Positions 61,201-63,552 of a DNA stretch of 64,000 nucleotides are shown here, piece by piece. The position numbers and the translations under genes are program-made. Below the pieces are notes generated by a model, which was given only the letters and a program-made list of their open reading frames with translations, was not told the DNA's origin and did not search any database. The stretch is from NCBI GenBank assembly GCA_032622095.1, contig CP136069.1, positions 162,241,043 through 162,305,042 on the forward strand. The letters run 5' to 3'. Numbering within the stretch: position 1 is the first letter of the stretch; each line of letters opens with the position of its first letter. The stretch comes from Siphonodentalium dalli (lineage: Eukaryota > Mollusca > Scaphopoda > Gadilida > Siphonodentaliidae).

Positions 61201-63207
61201 CCCACAAATTATATATATGTGTGTGTCTTTCGCATACGGTTTTGTTTACGTTATCTGGAACTCGCTTCTGTGTGGTTCTTACGTACTTAGGGCTTCCTAG
61301 GAACGGGGGACATTTTCATCGGCTCAGTTTTTCCGCCCGAGGTGATCTTCACCTTGAAACGGGTACGGGTTCAAAAAATTAATTAAACAAATTAATTAAA
61401 AAAATAATAAATTGTCATGTTCCTGACGATTGCCGCCTGTGGCGGGCAAACCTGCTAGTCTAATATATATTTTTGGGACTTCTGTCTGTTTGTTTGTTTG
61501 TTAGCAATGGCCGGGAAAACTGCTGGACGGATTTTGACGAAATTTGATATCTAGGAGTATTTTGTCCAGGGAGTGTTTTGGACGGGTCAAATAGTGACCC
61601 CGATCTGACCTTGACCTTCAAAATGGCCAATTGAAGGTCAAATCGCGCCTTTCGACGGGATTTCGACGAAATTTGATACATAGGGATACTTTTGTCCTGG
61701 GAGGCGTTTTGGACGGGTCACATCGTGACCTGACCTTGACCTTCAAAATGGTCAATTCAAGGTCAAAACGCGCCTTTCGACGGGATTTAGACGAAATTTG
61801 ATACCTAGGGGTACTTTTGTCCGCCGATACTTTTGGACGGGTCTAATCGTGACCCCGACCTGACCTTCAATATGGTCAATTCAAGGTGAAATCGCGCCTT
61901 TCGACGGGATTTAGACGAAATTGTATACCTAGGGGTACGTTTGTCCGGGGAGTGTTTTCGGTGGGTCAAATCGTGACCCCGACCTGACCTTGACCTTCAA
62001 AATGGTCAATTTAACCCTTTCGACGGATGAAAGCTGAGTGAAGACAGCCCGGACGAAGTCGGGTCACCCTGCTAGTACCATATACTTCTCGTATTTAAAT
62101 TAACGCAGTATTATTTTTCGCTGAGTTTTAAATTCGCTCACTTTGAATTGGCGCACACTGATGTGCGAATTCAAAACTGACAAAATTATTTCCGTAAATG
62201 TTTCAGGCGGCATGTAGTTAATAGCAATTCTGAATCGATCGTGCATGTACATTTAAAGTCTACCAGCATATAAATGACATGTAGTACGGACAGAGAGTAA
62301 CTATTAATTGTATTGTTGTGAAGATATAATTATGTAATTCTACTACACTTGATCCAATAAAAAATATCGTATAATCTGATAATTAACATCGTTGACATGT
62401 AATTGAACTAAGTATATTGAGCCTGACTAAAAGTCGTGCACTGATGGGTGTGAAACAATGGTACTTGGCGAATTTAAAAACGAGTATGGTCCTTTAATTT
62501 ATTTGAAAGTTTTGCTCTCCAATGACAAAATCTCTGCTAGAAAATATGAAAGATACATGATCTGAAATTAATAATGTACTCTTTCCTCTATTTATTATTC
62601 ATTATCATATTAGCTAGCTGATATCTTGTATATGAATCTTGGACTCGAGTTTTGATTGCTCATATTGGCCAAGGGTGTATGTTCATAACCATTGTTACAT
62701 CATTATTAAACACACATCATCTCCATGAATAATCAGCGGAGAACTAGGATTATGTTTGGGGTTACCCGGTTCTTCTGCTCGAATGTGTTTCAGTTAGATT
62801 ATATTGAGGTTGGTAAATCAAACAGTCCAAGTCGATGTGTGAAATGTAACTGAAGTCATCAAGCTCCCCCACAGTAATGGGGTCAATCAGTGGTTAATAT
62901 ACGGGAGCTGCTCTGTCAGATATAATGTCTAATTTTAGATTTTAAATAAATTAAAAGAATGGCCAATTATTATTGCGAAATTTGATGAACTTGATTTGTG
63001 TGGGTGTTGTAATATTTTATTTATGGTATTATACAGTGAACGGTGGATGGGGTCATTGGACTGAGTGGACACATTGTAGTGCGAGTTGCGCAGGAGGAAC
63101 CAGACACAGAGAACGATTGTGCAATGAACCCAAGCCCCAGTCCGGTGGCGCCCCATGCCAGGGAATGGCGAGAGAAGAGGGTACATGCTCAACTGATCCA
63201 TGTCCAG
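7002..63207 (+). CDS. Multi-exon gene: SVEP1-like modular secreted protein (partial at both ends)
   Basis: Gene span joining eleven exons: 7002-7212, 12423-12667, 47624-47785, 49317-49478, 51194-51398, 51726-51907, 52794-52961, 55311-55547, 56761-56925, 58933-59166 and 63037-63207. Each has an AG acceptor and GT donor, and codon phases agree at every junction (2,142 nt, about 714 codons, no stop). Domain order: Cys-containing segment with RKKKR, beta-rich segment, two Ephrin-receptor-like repeats, laminin-G/pentraxin-like domain, EGF x2, TSP1, EGF x2, TSP1. Such proteins are secreted or matrix-associated adhesion proteins; the Ephrin-receptor-like plus pentraxin-like combination recalls SVEP1. 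No signal peptide, transmembrane segment or stop codon is seen, so both ends lie outside. Orthology and exact name are inference; the exon structure is direct reading. Confidence 0.85.
7523..7680. repeat. Dispersed repeat with inverted GTTCAGATAATAAG core, copy 1
   Basis: GTTCAGATAATAAG (7544-7557) is followed by CTTATTATCTGAAC (7579-7592), a stem-loop. The stretch downstream (CACCAATG ... GTCTGCTGTTA) matches 57297-57440, where the same stem is more decayed. Confidence 0.65.
8290..8425. repeat. Dispersed repeat (GACCCGTTTCAAA family), copy 1
   Basis: GACCCGTTTCAAATGGCGG and GTCGACTCGAATCTAA appear here. The reverse complement, with small changes, ends the segment at 9845-9895, and a partial copy starts at 9673. 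Together they suggest a small TIR element; limits are approximate. Confidence 0.55.
9668..9900. repeat. Dispersed repeat (GACCCGTTTCAAA family), copies 2 and 3
   Basis: TTAGATTCGAGTCG occurs at about 9679 and 9850 in direct orientation; the second is followed by AAACGGGCCTGAG, the reverse complement of the start of the copy at 8290. The sequence between is rich in GACG/CGTC motifs and non-coding. Confidence 0.5.
11220..11690. repeat. Degenerate tandem repeat, copy 1
   Basis: Diverged units of roughly 120-150 bp with shared landmarks (TTAGTGCCC or TTAGTTCC, TTTAAGT, TGAGGTCAA, then a CTTGACACG-like stretch). The same family occurs at 34960-35275 with better-preserved units. Confidence 0.45.
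12423..12667 (+). CDS. Exon 2: beta-rich segment leading into Ephrin-receptor-like repeat
   Basis: The acceptor follows a long pyrimidine-rich tract ending GATTTCAG; the donor is GTATGT at 12668. Phase 2 in, phase 1 out. The peptide starts SRIDVSFEISML, contains an Ala/Glu-rich helix-like stretch (LATAAEELRTDLASG), and ends with two cysteines in SCETGSIPVSDMLSC. The Cys pair with a following Gly is the usual lead-in to a CPPGTY Ephrin-receptor-like repeat, and the next exon begins exactly with that. A second possible acceptor (CCTAG, exon from 12386, phase 1) would add about 12 residues. It is weaker and does not match the phase leaving exon 1. The following intron is about 35 kb. Confidence 0.8.
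12668..15089. other. Intron start, little recognisable
   Basis: Contains a short GAGT microsatellite near 13196-13213, in a segment (GAAGGTCCCAACTCGAAATTT) that resembles 39025-39075, so it is part of a dispersed repeat. A dispersed-looking tract starts near 14500 (GGAAGTATATTG). No gene seen. Confidence 0.5.
15090..15445 (+). mobile_element. Short Helitron-like element with internal duplications
   Basis: Starts TCTCATATATATTTTGAAGA after an A and ends CTAG before a T, the Helitron rule (5' TC, 3' CTRR, insertion between A and T). A hairpin with AGCCC and GGGCT arms and a GAC/GTC inner stem (15416-15435) lies 6 nt before CTAG. Inside, a segment with GAGCTATCGACTTGAAATTT is repeated three times (15210, 15331, 15388), and the last 55 bp with the hairpin are duplicated. 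356 bp and no Rep/helicase, so non-autonomous. Confidence 0.8.
16535..18605. repeat. Tandem duplication, unit about 0.92-1.1 kb
   Basis: Unit 1 begins at 16535 and unit 2 at 17457 with GGGAGGAATATAGTAATCAG; a third copy begins at about 18568 and breaks off within 40 bp. The units share long near-identical stretches, for example TATAGTAGATCTTCAA, ATTAACGTCAACAACAGAAA and the poly-G run before each junction (about 17431 and 18542). Unit 2 carries an extra block of about 180 bp at 17939-18120. No coding content is apparent. Confidence 0.85.
18730..19375. repeat. Degenerate GAGGGGCAA-type minisatellite
   Basis: Many variants of GGAGGGGCAATAT, GGAGAGGCAACC and GAGGTAACAT recur every 30-50 bp on both strands. 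An 88-bp block (TTCATATTTTACCTCCCGGA ...) is duplicated at 19037 and 19125. G/C-rich against AT-rich surroundings; short open frames here are repeat artefacts. Confidence 0.7.
19376..22110. other. Intron stretch without recognised features
   Basis: AT-rich sequence with scattered short open frames, none with a recognisable domain. A possible small TTAA-type repeat start (TTAAAGGTGACATG) lies at about 21407, similar to the element at 39358. Confidence 0.5.
22117..22204. repeat. 44-bp tandem duplication
   Basis: TTAAATGGTACAAAAATTG begins at 22117 and again at 22161; the two 44-bp units are identical as read. Confidence 0.9.
22207..22357. mobile_element. Small foldback/MITE element, about 150 bp
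   Basis: GTTATTTTGGTGGACTGAC and ATAACATGGT at the left mirror CATGTTATCATCAATCCAC and CAAAATAAC at the right. The centre holds a second smaller palindrome (ATGTTCAACTGAGTTG ... GGTCGAACATAGG). No target duplication is clear. Confidence 0.7.
22358..23544. other. Intron stretch without recognised features
   Basis: No coding, RNA or repeat structure that I can support, apart from general AT richness. Confidence 0.5.
23545..23960 (+). mobile_element. tRNA-derived SINE-like element
   Basis: TGGCTGAGTGG at 23563-23573 matches the RNA polymerase III A box exactly. A weak B-box-like GGATCGATTTA follows at 23617, at a spacing plausible for a tRNA-derived promoter. The 108-codon open frame 23570-23896 starts inside the A box and shows no domain, so it is taken as fortuitous. 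The 3' limit is approximate; no poly-A or duplication was identified. Confidence 0.45.
24535..26306. repeat. Composite molluscan-style repeat ending in a hairpin
   Basis: Outer parts (24640-24930 and 26027-26265) share TAGGAATAAAAGCT, AACTCCACCAAAAAA, GACAGACGTCATAATCGCAG and CAGGTTCCCATGG. The outer element is interrupted by two direct units of about 585 bp, each ending CCGGAGACTTTGTCTCAGG at about 25434 and 26019. It closes with TATACCCCCCC (26272-26282) and GGGGGGTATA (26295-26304), a strong stem-loop. Confidence 0.65.
24940..26027. repeat. Two tandem units of about 585 bp inside the composite repeat
   Basis: Both contain AGTTATGGCCCTGG, CATTTGAACAAATCTGAA and AACCCATTCCGTCCAATGG and end with GACTTTGTCTCAGGTGAGC. 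Unit 2 has an additional internal copy of the GTGACCTCATTTGAACAAA block. Non-coding. Confidence 0.65.
26305..27150. repeat. Dispersed repeat B, two tandem copies, second one interrupted
   Basis: Copy 1 26305-26506 and copy 2 from 26507 both start CTATTAAGAATG and share ATACATCAGTTGCAGAATGG. Copy 2 is split after GAGGTTAA by a MITE and resumes at about 27017 (CAGTTAGCAGCTGCAAG ... GAAGTCAGCCTAAAAA). A third copy lies at 34239-34445 and shows the unbroken order. Confidence 0.8.
26564..27016 (-). mobile_element. TTAA-flanked MITE, copy 2 (complete, reverse orientation)
   Basis: About 450 bp with terminal inverted repeats AGGTACTCAATCCGA and TCGGATTGAGTACCT. The left flank is TTAA and the right TTGA, i.e. 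a TTAA target with one change. Inserted in dispersed repeat B, whose copy at 34239 shows the empty site. A TTAA target is typical of piggyBac and some other superfamilies; family assignment is inference. Confidence 0.8.
27644..28041 (+). mobile_element. TTAA-flanked MITE, copy 3
   Basis: Begins after TTAA (27643-27646 region) with AAGATGCATAATC and ends GGATTGAGTACCT followed by TTAA. It carries the unbroken site GAAGATGGATAACTCT (27853-27868) where copy 1 holds the 5.2-kb transposon. Confidence 0.8.
28599..28781. mobile_element. Small TIR MITE (TAACCCTTTCATGAC), about 180 bp
   Basis: Left end TAACCCTTTCATGACAGGAG, right end CTCCAGTCATGAAAGGGTTA: inverted repeats of about 20 bp with one or two differences. 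Target duplication not resolved. Confidence 0.75.
28891..29160 (+). mobile_element. TTAA-flanked MITE, copy 4 (3' truncated or decayed)
   Basis: Starts TTAAAGATGCATAATCTGA and follows copy 3 and copy 1 through GATTCGAGTCAAGGAACCCA and GAAGATGGATAACTCT (another unbroken site). Similarity fades after about 29160. Confidence 0.75.
29161..30831. other. Intron stretch without recognised features
   Basis: AT-rich; short open frames at 29170-29361 and 29453-29695 on the minus strand show no domain. Confidence 0.5.
30832..31044. mobile_element. TIR MITE (TTAACCCTTTACCCAACA), about 213 bp
   Basis: Left end TTAACCCTTTACCCAACA then GAACGGCC; right end GGCCGTTTTGTTGGGTAAAG then GGTTAA. The inverted ends match over about 25 bp with one indel and include TTAA at both borders. 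Confidence 0.8.
31650..32020 (-). repeat. Dispersed TTAA-bordered repeat, copy 1
   Basis: Reverse complement of 39358-39600. Shared landmarks include GATCACCC, TCCATTTCTATTGG against CAAAAGAAATGGAGAA, and CAATTGTAAATATTTACATC. Borders TTAAAGACATAT at the left and ATCTCTTTAA at the right suggest a decayed TIR element. Confidence 0.65.
32546..32648. mobile_element. Small palindromic element, about 100 bp
   Basis: ACACAGAACGACACGAT at the left mirrors ATCGTGTCATTCTGTGT at the right, and an inner pair GGAAGGATAG / CTATCCTTC forms a second stem. Confidence 0.7.
33395..33990. repeat. Degenerate tandem repeat, period about 165 bp
   Basis: Three to four units, each with CATAACT, GTGAAAATGTCTGGCC, CTAGTTTGCAAACTC-like and a CAAATATCAAAAATC tail (near 33490, 33657 and 33820; a weaker one near 33400). 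Confidence 0.6.
34239..34445. repeat. Dispersed repeat B, copy 3 (uninterrupted)
   Basis: CTATTAAGAATGTCTTTTCC then ATATACCTTAGGTTAACAG and GAAGTCAGCCTAAAAAGG. It shows the order that is broken by a MITE at 26564 and supports that insertion. Confidence 0.75.
34455..34755 (-). mobile_element. Helitron-like element, reverse orientation, 5' end not found
   Basis: On the minus strand it ends CTGCTAG before a T, with a hairpin CCCGGAC ... GTCGGG (34471-34486) upstream. The interior has at least two units with GGTCAAGGTCAGGT and GGGTCACGATTTGACC, the same family as 61459-62075. The opposite end (TCTAATATATATT type) is not visible, so it is probably truncated. Confidence 0.7.
34960..35275. repeat. 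Degenerate tandem repeat, period about 125 bp, copy 2
   Basis: Units share CTTGACACGC, ACCAACATGTTTCAATTTTC, TGATCAGATT and TTAGTGCCCTTTT. Related to 11220-11690. Confidence 0.6.
35440..36402 (-). mobile_element. LINE (non-LTR retrotransposon) 3' remnant
   Basis: The minus-strand frame 36402-35794 encodes a post-reverse-transcriptase tail: GNKIRTYRLFKSKYEIEPY, then LRISNHRLEIEKGRH, a zinc-knuckle-like CSACNSKQIESEYHF and, after a frameshift near 35810-35830, CRAYESIREAYEKD (35828-35616). As I know this family, this lies C-terminal to the RT domain of invertebrate LINEs. Past the stop, 35440-35480 reads on the minus strand as TTTTGCATTAAAATCTTATC with TTATC repeats, a typical LINE 3' tail. 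RT and endonuclease are missing, so it is a 5'-truncated, dead copy. Confidence 0.85.
35616..36402 (-). pseudogene. LINE ORF2 C-terminal tail, frameshifted
   Basis: Coding remnant within the LINE copy. The first frame (about 202 codons) ends just after EYHF; the second frame picks up at CRAYES and runs about 60 codons to DNI. The Cys-Cys-His-Cys knuckle spans the break, so the shift is a small indel within an otherwise conserved motif. Confidence 0.8.
36850..38116. repeat. Tandem array (period about 170 bp) ending in a transposon terminus
   Basis: Seven units start at about 36987, 37157, 37330, 37500, 37664, 37818 and 37970, each with GGGGTTAATAACACCGGCCG, GAGCGAGCGAGTA, TTATAACGTCGAGATATAG and CCGCCCGGGCGGTCCC. 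The array ends TAATTAGTCACACCC (38102-38116), the terminus of the 5.2-kb element at 199-5374, and its units resemble that element's subterminal units. So this is probably the subterminal repeat block of a related element whose other end is missing. Confidence 0.75.
38117..38945. repeat. Tandem repeat, period about 162 bp
   Basis: GAGTTATCGC recurs at about 38234, 38401, 38563 and 38724, with CCATAACTC, TTCGGACAAACCTGGTTTT, CTCGTCCGAGATATTGTTGC and ACTCATATACCAAATAT in each unit. The last unit diverges. Open frame 38375-38704 crosses two units and is a repeat artefact. Confidence 0.8.
38949..38982. repeat. Perfect short palindrome
   Basis: AGTCGAGTTTTTGAA and TTCAAAAACTCGACT, 15-bp arms with a 4-nt loop, directly after the 162-bp array; it may mark the border of that element. 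Confidence 0.85.
39358..39605 (+). repeat. Dispersed TTAA-bordered repeat, copy 2
   Basis: Begins TTAAAGTGATATGAAACA and parallels the reverse complement of 31650-32020 through GGGTGATC, GAATATTAATCCAAATT and GTAAATATTTACAATTG. An open frame 39379-39621 within it has no domain. Confidence 0.65.
40396..41326. mobile_element. TIR element of about 930 bp (TAGGGATCTGCGAAT)
   Basis: Left end TAGGGATCTGCGAATCGAG, right end ATTCGCAGAGCCCTA; inverted subterminal CGAATCGAATC / GATTCGAATC-type stretches follow at both sides. The TAGGG start is compatible with hAT-type ends. No transposase frame and no clear target duplication. Confidence 0.7.
40694..40832. repeat. 69-bp tandem duplication
   Basis: AGTGACAGTAAGACACATAA and CCCCATGAAATGGAAGTCA occur twice, 69 bp apart, with one or two differences; it lies inside the 930-bp TIR element. 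Confidence 0.9.
41327..42223. other. Intron stretch without recognised features
   Basis: Short open frames on both strands (41278-41607, 41749-41970) carry no recognisable domain. Confidence 0.5.
42224..42409. mobile_element. TIR MITE with internal duplication, 186 bp
   Basis: AATAACATGATTTTTGAGGG and TTATGGTTTATTAATGGCCC at the left mirror GGGCCGTTAATAAGCCATAA and CATCATGTTATT-type sequence at the right (about 40-bp arms). Inside, GGCCCGAGACGAAGGGCTGT is repeated twice in tandem (35-bp period). Confidence 0.8.
42410..44420. other. Intron stretch without recognised features
   Basis: Contains a short inverted pair near 42808-42855 (GGCGGGCCGATATTGA and TCAATATCGGCCCGC). No gene or clear element seen. 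Confidence 0.5.
44422..45375. repeat. Diverged tandem repeat, three units of about 350 bp
   Basis: Units begin near 44422, 44770 and 45128. Shared landmarks: CAAACGGGCTAAT, ACGCCCCCAAA, TACTNTAAANGCAACCTGC-like stretch, GTCGGGGTGGGTT, AAATTCCACCGAAA, GATAAAAACTTTTTGACGA and GGTTTACTC. The third unit is shortened. Divergence is high, so the array is old. Confidence 0.7.
45376..47623. other. Intron end without recognised gene
   Basis: Holds a small microsatellite at 45913-45933 and AT-rich sequence (TTTAATTAATTG runs near 47230-47390). The polypyrimidine tract and acceptor of exon 3 close it. Confidence 0.5.
45913..45933. repeat. GATGG microsatellite
   Basis: Four tandem GATGG units in a CATGG-rich segment. 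Confidence 0.9.
47624..47785 (+). CDS. Exon 3: Ephrin-receptor-like (GCC2/GCC3) repeat 1
   Basis: A 162-nt phase 1-1 exon with acceptor TTCTCCAG and donor GTAAGT-like GTAAGTAT. It encodes VDCPPGTYHE, then CYKCPKGSYQD, a SGKTSCLAC motif and a final Cys in RSQC. This is the canonical spacing CPxGTY ... C..CP.G.YQ ... C..C ... C of the Ephrin_rec_like family, a small disulphide-rich extracellular fold. The split Val codon is completed across the 35-kb intron, and the peptide continues naturally from DMLSC of the previous exon, so no exon seems to be missing between them. Its length equals that of the next exon, which points to tandem exon duplication. Confidence 0.92.
47786..49316. other. Intron 3, no feature recognised
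   Basis: 1.5 kb AT-rich intron between the two Ephrin-receptor-like exons; open frames at 48243-48443 and 48793-48999 (minus) show no domain. Confidence 0.55.
49317..49478 (+). CDS. Exon 4: Ephrin-receptor-like repeat 2
   Basis: A second 162-nt phase 1-1 exon (acceptor ATCATTTCAG, donor GTATGT). The peptide reads DMCLVGHFSS, then PCSKCVHGSFTSQP, SCDTCP and a closing SCEG. Cys spacing follows the Ephrin-receptor-like pattern of the preceding exon, but the first CPPG is replaced by CLVG and the middle CP by CV, so it is the more diverged copy. Identical exon length and phase indicate origin by exon duplication. It leads directly into the laminin-G/pentraxin-like domain. Confidence 0.9.
49479..51193. 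other. Intron 4, no feature recognised
   Basis: 1.7 kb without recognisable repeat or coding structure. Confidence 0.55.
51194..51398 (+). CDS. Exon 5: laminin-G/pentraxin-like domain, N-terminal part
   Basis: A 205-nt exon (phase 1 in, phase 2 out) with acceptor TCTTCCAG and donor GTACGC. The peptide runs from DFDTLVPVQTTLTI through SSGFYIAFWQQ to LEVRLPNGQPFLTF and SPELIVNG. Alternating hydrophobic strands with GFYIAFW fit the front sheet of a laminin-G/pentraxin jelly roll. An N-glycosylation sequon (NSS) precedes GFYIAFW. It is the only border in the seven central exons that is not phase 1, because the domain is split across three exons. No calcium-binding pentraxin signature is evident, so the fold assignment rests on pattern and context. 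Confidence 0.82.
51726..51907 (+). CDS. Exon 6: laminin-G/pentraxin-like domain, middle
   Basis: A 182-nt exon, phase 2 in and phase 1 out; acceptor CCTCTTACAG, donor GTGAGT. The peptide includes LLGNWEHFVFDVD followed by SGLVTVFINGASV. This is the hallmark laminin-G/concanavalin-like motif (G.W.H....D...G.v.vyvnG) in which a Trp-containing strand is followed by a turn and an NG hairpin. It continues with hydrophobic strands and ends SGTE plus a split Ser codon. The intron before it is only 327 nt, the shortest in the gene. Confidence 0.85.
51908..52793. other. Intron 6, no feature recognised
   Basis: 0.9 kb. A strong-looking pyrimidine tract and TTTCCAGG at about 52667 resembles an acceptor, but the frame behind it stops within a few codons. 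Confidence 0.5.
52794..52961 (+). CDS. Exon 7: laminin-G/pentraxin-like domain, C-terminal part
   Basis: A 168-nt phase 1-1 exon; the acceptor ATATCTGCAG has a short pyrimidine tract and the donor is GTGAGT. The peptide begins HVRIKGIYAIPKSNTL, then DIIAAAKDC, and ends in SGGVMKTASQCD. In SVEP1-type pentraxin-like domains the last strand and helix are followed by a C ... G ... L ... S.C tail, and this exon shows the same order with the two cysteines in place. The preceding intron has stop codons in frame up to 52771, so the exon must start after that. The split Ser codon joins exon 6 cleanly. Confidence 0.8.
52962..55310. other. Intron 7, with a repeat block in the middle
   Basis: 2.3 kb. 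Apart from the tandem block near 53700-54560 no coding or RNA feature is recognised. Confidence 0.5.
53700..54560. repeat. Diverged tandem repeat, period about 400 bp
   Basis: GGCAGCCATCTTGAATT (about 54098) and CGCAGCCATCTTAGACTTT (about 54505) each follow a CGAAAAAAACACG / CAATAAAAACACG stretch and precede a CATGACTAAATCATT / GCATCATTAAATAC stretch. Minus-strand frames 53846-54106 and 54129-54512 both start MAA.G.VF because of this repetition; no known domain. Confidence 0.6.
55311..55547 (+). CDS. Exon 8: two EGF domains (pair 1)
   Basis: A 237-nt phase 1-1 exon; acceptor AATTTTTAG, donor GTATGA. It encodes two complete EGF modules in one exon. The first has CLSSPC, CIDEVNGYRC and CAAMYTGPNC; the second has CLDHGCSNGSTC and ends APGIRGLLC. 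CLSSPC fits the protein O-glucose consensus CxSxPC, and CSNGSTC fits the O-fucose consensus (C2, four residues, S/T, C3). The second also carries an NGS sequon. No DxDE-type calcium-binding lead-in is seen. The exon is the partner of 58933-59166, which has the same two-EGF layout. Confidence 0.93.
55548..56760. other. Intron 8, with duplicated acceptor region
   Basis: 1.2 kb. 55675-55905 contains two diverged copies of GGATCTGGATGAAACTTGGTATGG-type sequence (also near 12210), a dispersed repeat. The 3' part holds the 96-bp duplication listed separately. Confidence 0.6.
56117..56212 (+). repeat. Exact duplicate of exon 9 acceptor region (decoy)
   Basis: 96 bp identical, as read, to 56673-56768: from ACAGGAATTAACTT through GATCCACAGTTAATGGT. 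It includes the pyrimidine tract, AG acceptor and first 8 nt of the TSP1 exon. After TTAATG comes GTGAGA, a donor-like sequence, so a 6-nt in-phase mini-exon is possible in principle. Confidence 0.95.
56673..56768 (+). repeat. Functional copy of the duplicated acceptor region
   Basis: Second copy of the 96-bp block; its last 8 nt are the start of the TSP1 exon at 56761. Confidence 0.95.
56761..56925 (+). CDS. Exon 9: thrombospondin type 1 (TSP1) repeat 1
   Basis: A 165-nt phase 1-1 exon; acceptor GATCCACAG, donor GTGAGT. It shows a Trp ladder (WGGWLPW), CTVTCGGG, a basic strand WKTRRC, GLPC and VSC; the last cysteine codon is split and completed by the next exon. Six cysteines fit a TSP1 domain. 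WGGW and WLPW fit the C-mannosylation motif WxxW, and CTVTCGG fits the O-fucosylation motif CxxS/TCxxG. The acceptor and first 8 nt of this exon are repeated exactly 556 bp upstream (56117-56212), see findings. Confidence 0.93.
56926..58932. other. Intron 9, one dispersed repeat
   Basis: 2.0 kb. Includes the repeat at 57297-57440 and a GC-richer tract at 57480-57680 (CCGAAGGCATAGCCACTCGG). No exon recognised; open frames here overlap each other on both strands. Confidence 0.5.
57297..57440. repeat. Dispersed repeat with GTTCAGATAATAAG core, copy 2
   Basis: GTTCAGATAATAAG and a decayed ACTATCTGAACATTTC stem, then CACCAATGGACTGCA and GTCGTCTGCTGTTAGTACC, matching 7523-7680. Confidence 0.65.
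58933..59166 (+). CDS. Exon 10: two EGF domains (pair 2)
   Basis: A 234-nt phase 1-1 exon; acceptor TTTTACTTACAG, donor GTGAGT. Its first two bases complete the final TSP1 Cys (TGT). EGF one has CSSSPC, CIDVIDAYEC and CKQGYTGIHC; EGF two has CEENQCRHGATC and CPDGITGELC. CSSSPC fits the O-glucose consensus and CRHGATC the O-fucose consensus, the same placement as in pair 1. This supports duplication of an EGF-EGF-TSP1 block. A Helitron-like element begins 18 bp after the donor. Confidence 0.93.
59185..60655 (+). mobile_element. Helitron-like element 1 of a head-to-tail trio
   Basis: Starts TCTATATATGTATTTTGAGA after an A and ends ACCTGCTAG, directly abutting the next element. The centre is a tandem array (about 59660-60240) with GGGACTTCCACTGCCTCAAG and AATGCCAACAACAACGAC units of about 110-160 bp. 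It is followed by repeats of CCTCTTTTAGGGACGGGTA (about 60320-60560). No Rep or helicase, so non-autonomous. It begins 18 bp after the exon 10 donor. Confidence 0.75.
59660..60330. repeat. Tandem array inside Helitron-like element 1
   Basis: GGACTTC of each unit occurs at 59701, 59862, 60019 and 60132. Units contain small self-complementary motifs such as CAACAACGACATTGTTG. Overlapping open frames on both strands arise from the repetition. Confidence 0.85.
60656..61458 (+). mobile_element. Helitron-like element 2 of the trio
   Basis: Starts TCTCCTATATATTTTGAGA and ends ACCTGCTAG. A hairpin TTGCCGCC ... GGCGGGCAA (61430-61449) lies 5 nt before CTAG. The inside has three units (about 60912, 61063, 61228) with TTTCGCATACGGTTTTG, ACTCGCTTCTGTGTG and TTCACCTTGAAACGGGTA, which create a repetitive 108-codon open frame at 61056-61382 with no real domain. 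Confidence 0.8.
61459..62075 (+). mobile_element. Helitron-like element 3 of the trio
   Basis: Starts TCTAATATATATTTTTGGGA and ends CCCTGCTAG before a T. Hairpin CCCGGAC ... GTCGGG lies at 62048-62063. The inside has about four units of 130 bp with GACGGGATTTAGACGAAATT, TTGGACGGGTCAAATCGTGA and CTGACCTTGACCTTCAAAAT. Same family as the reversed copy at 34455-34755. Confidence 0.8.
62076..63036. other. Intron 10, 3' part, no feature recognised
   Basis: AT-rich sequence between the Helitron-like trio and the acceptor of exon 11. Confidence 0.5.
63037..63207 (+). CDS. Exon 11: TSP1 repeat 2
   Basis: A 171-nt phase 1-1 exon; the acceptor is ATTATACAG and the donor GTACAT, a weaker match. The peptide starts LNGGWGHWTEW, then CSASCAGG, RHRERLC, GGAPC, GTC and DPC: six cysteines in TSP1 order. 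WGHW and WTEW fit C-mannosylation, and CSASCAGG fits the O-fucose motif. The exon leaves in phase 1 with the split codon at Pro-G, so at least one more exon must follow beyond 64000. No further coding exon is visible in 63208-64000. Confidence 0.92.
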
Positions 63208-63366
63208 GTACATTTATAAGAACACAGCCTGAGCATACATTTGTGTGGCGTCACAGATAATTTACAATAAAGTATAGCTAGCATGGTCGAGCGAGGAATC
63301 AGCAATGGACGCGATGAAAAGAAAATTTGAGACTTATGATGGATCCCCGGAGGTGAAATCCGATTT

Positions 63367-63552
63367 GTTTTTTATAAAGTCGTGGCCACGAGAATATGAA
63401 GTCGTGGCCACGAGAATAAAGTCGTGACCACGACTTCATATTCTCGTGGCCACGACTTTATTATATTGGCCACGACTTTATTATCGTGGCCACGACTTTA
63501 TTCTCGTGGCCACGACTTCATATTCTTGTGGCCACGGCTTTATAAAAAAATA
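63367..63552. repeat. Palindromic GTGGCCAC array forming a long hairpin
   Basis: About nine copies of a 20-bp motif (CTCGTGGCCACGACTTTATT and its reverse complement, alternately with CATA and TTTA linkers). Orientation flips at about 63428, so 63370-63428 is the near-perfect reverse complement of 63429-63552 apart from inserted units. Each unit is itself palindromic at GTGGCCAC. The borders TTTTTTATAAAG and CTTTATAAAAAAATA are mirror images. Confidence 0.9.

Noticed and set aside
61056-61382. 108-codon plus-strand open frame with two near-identical halves
   Set aside because: It spans two units of a tandem repeat inside a Helitron-like element; the repetition of the peptide reflects DNA repetition, and no domain is visible.
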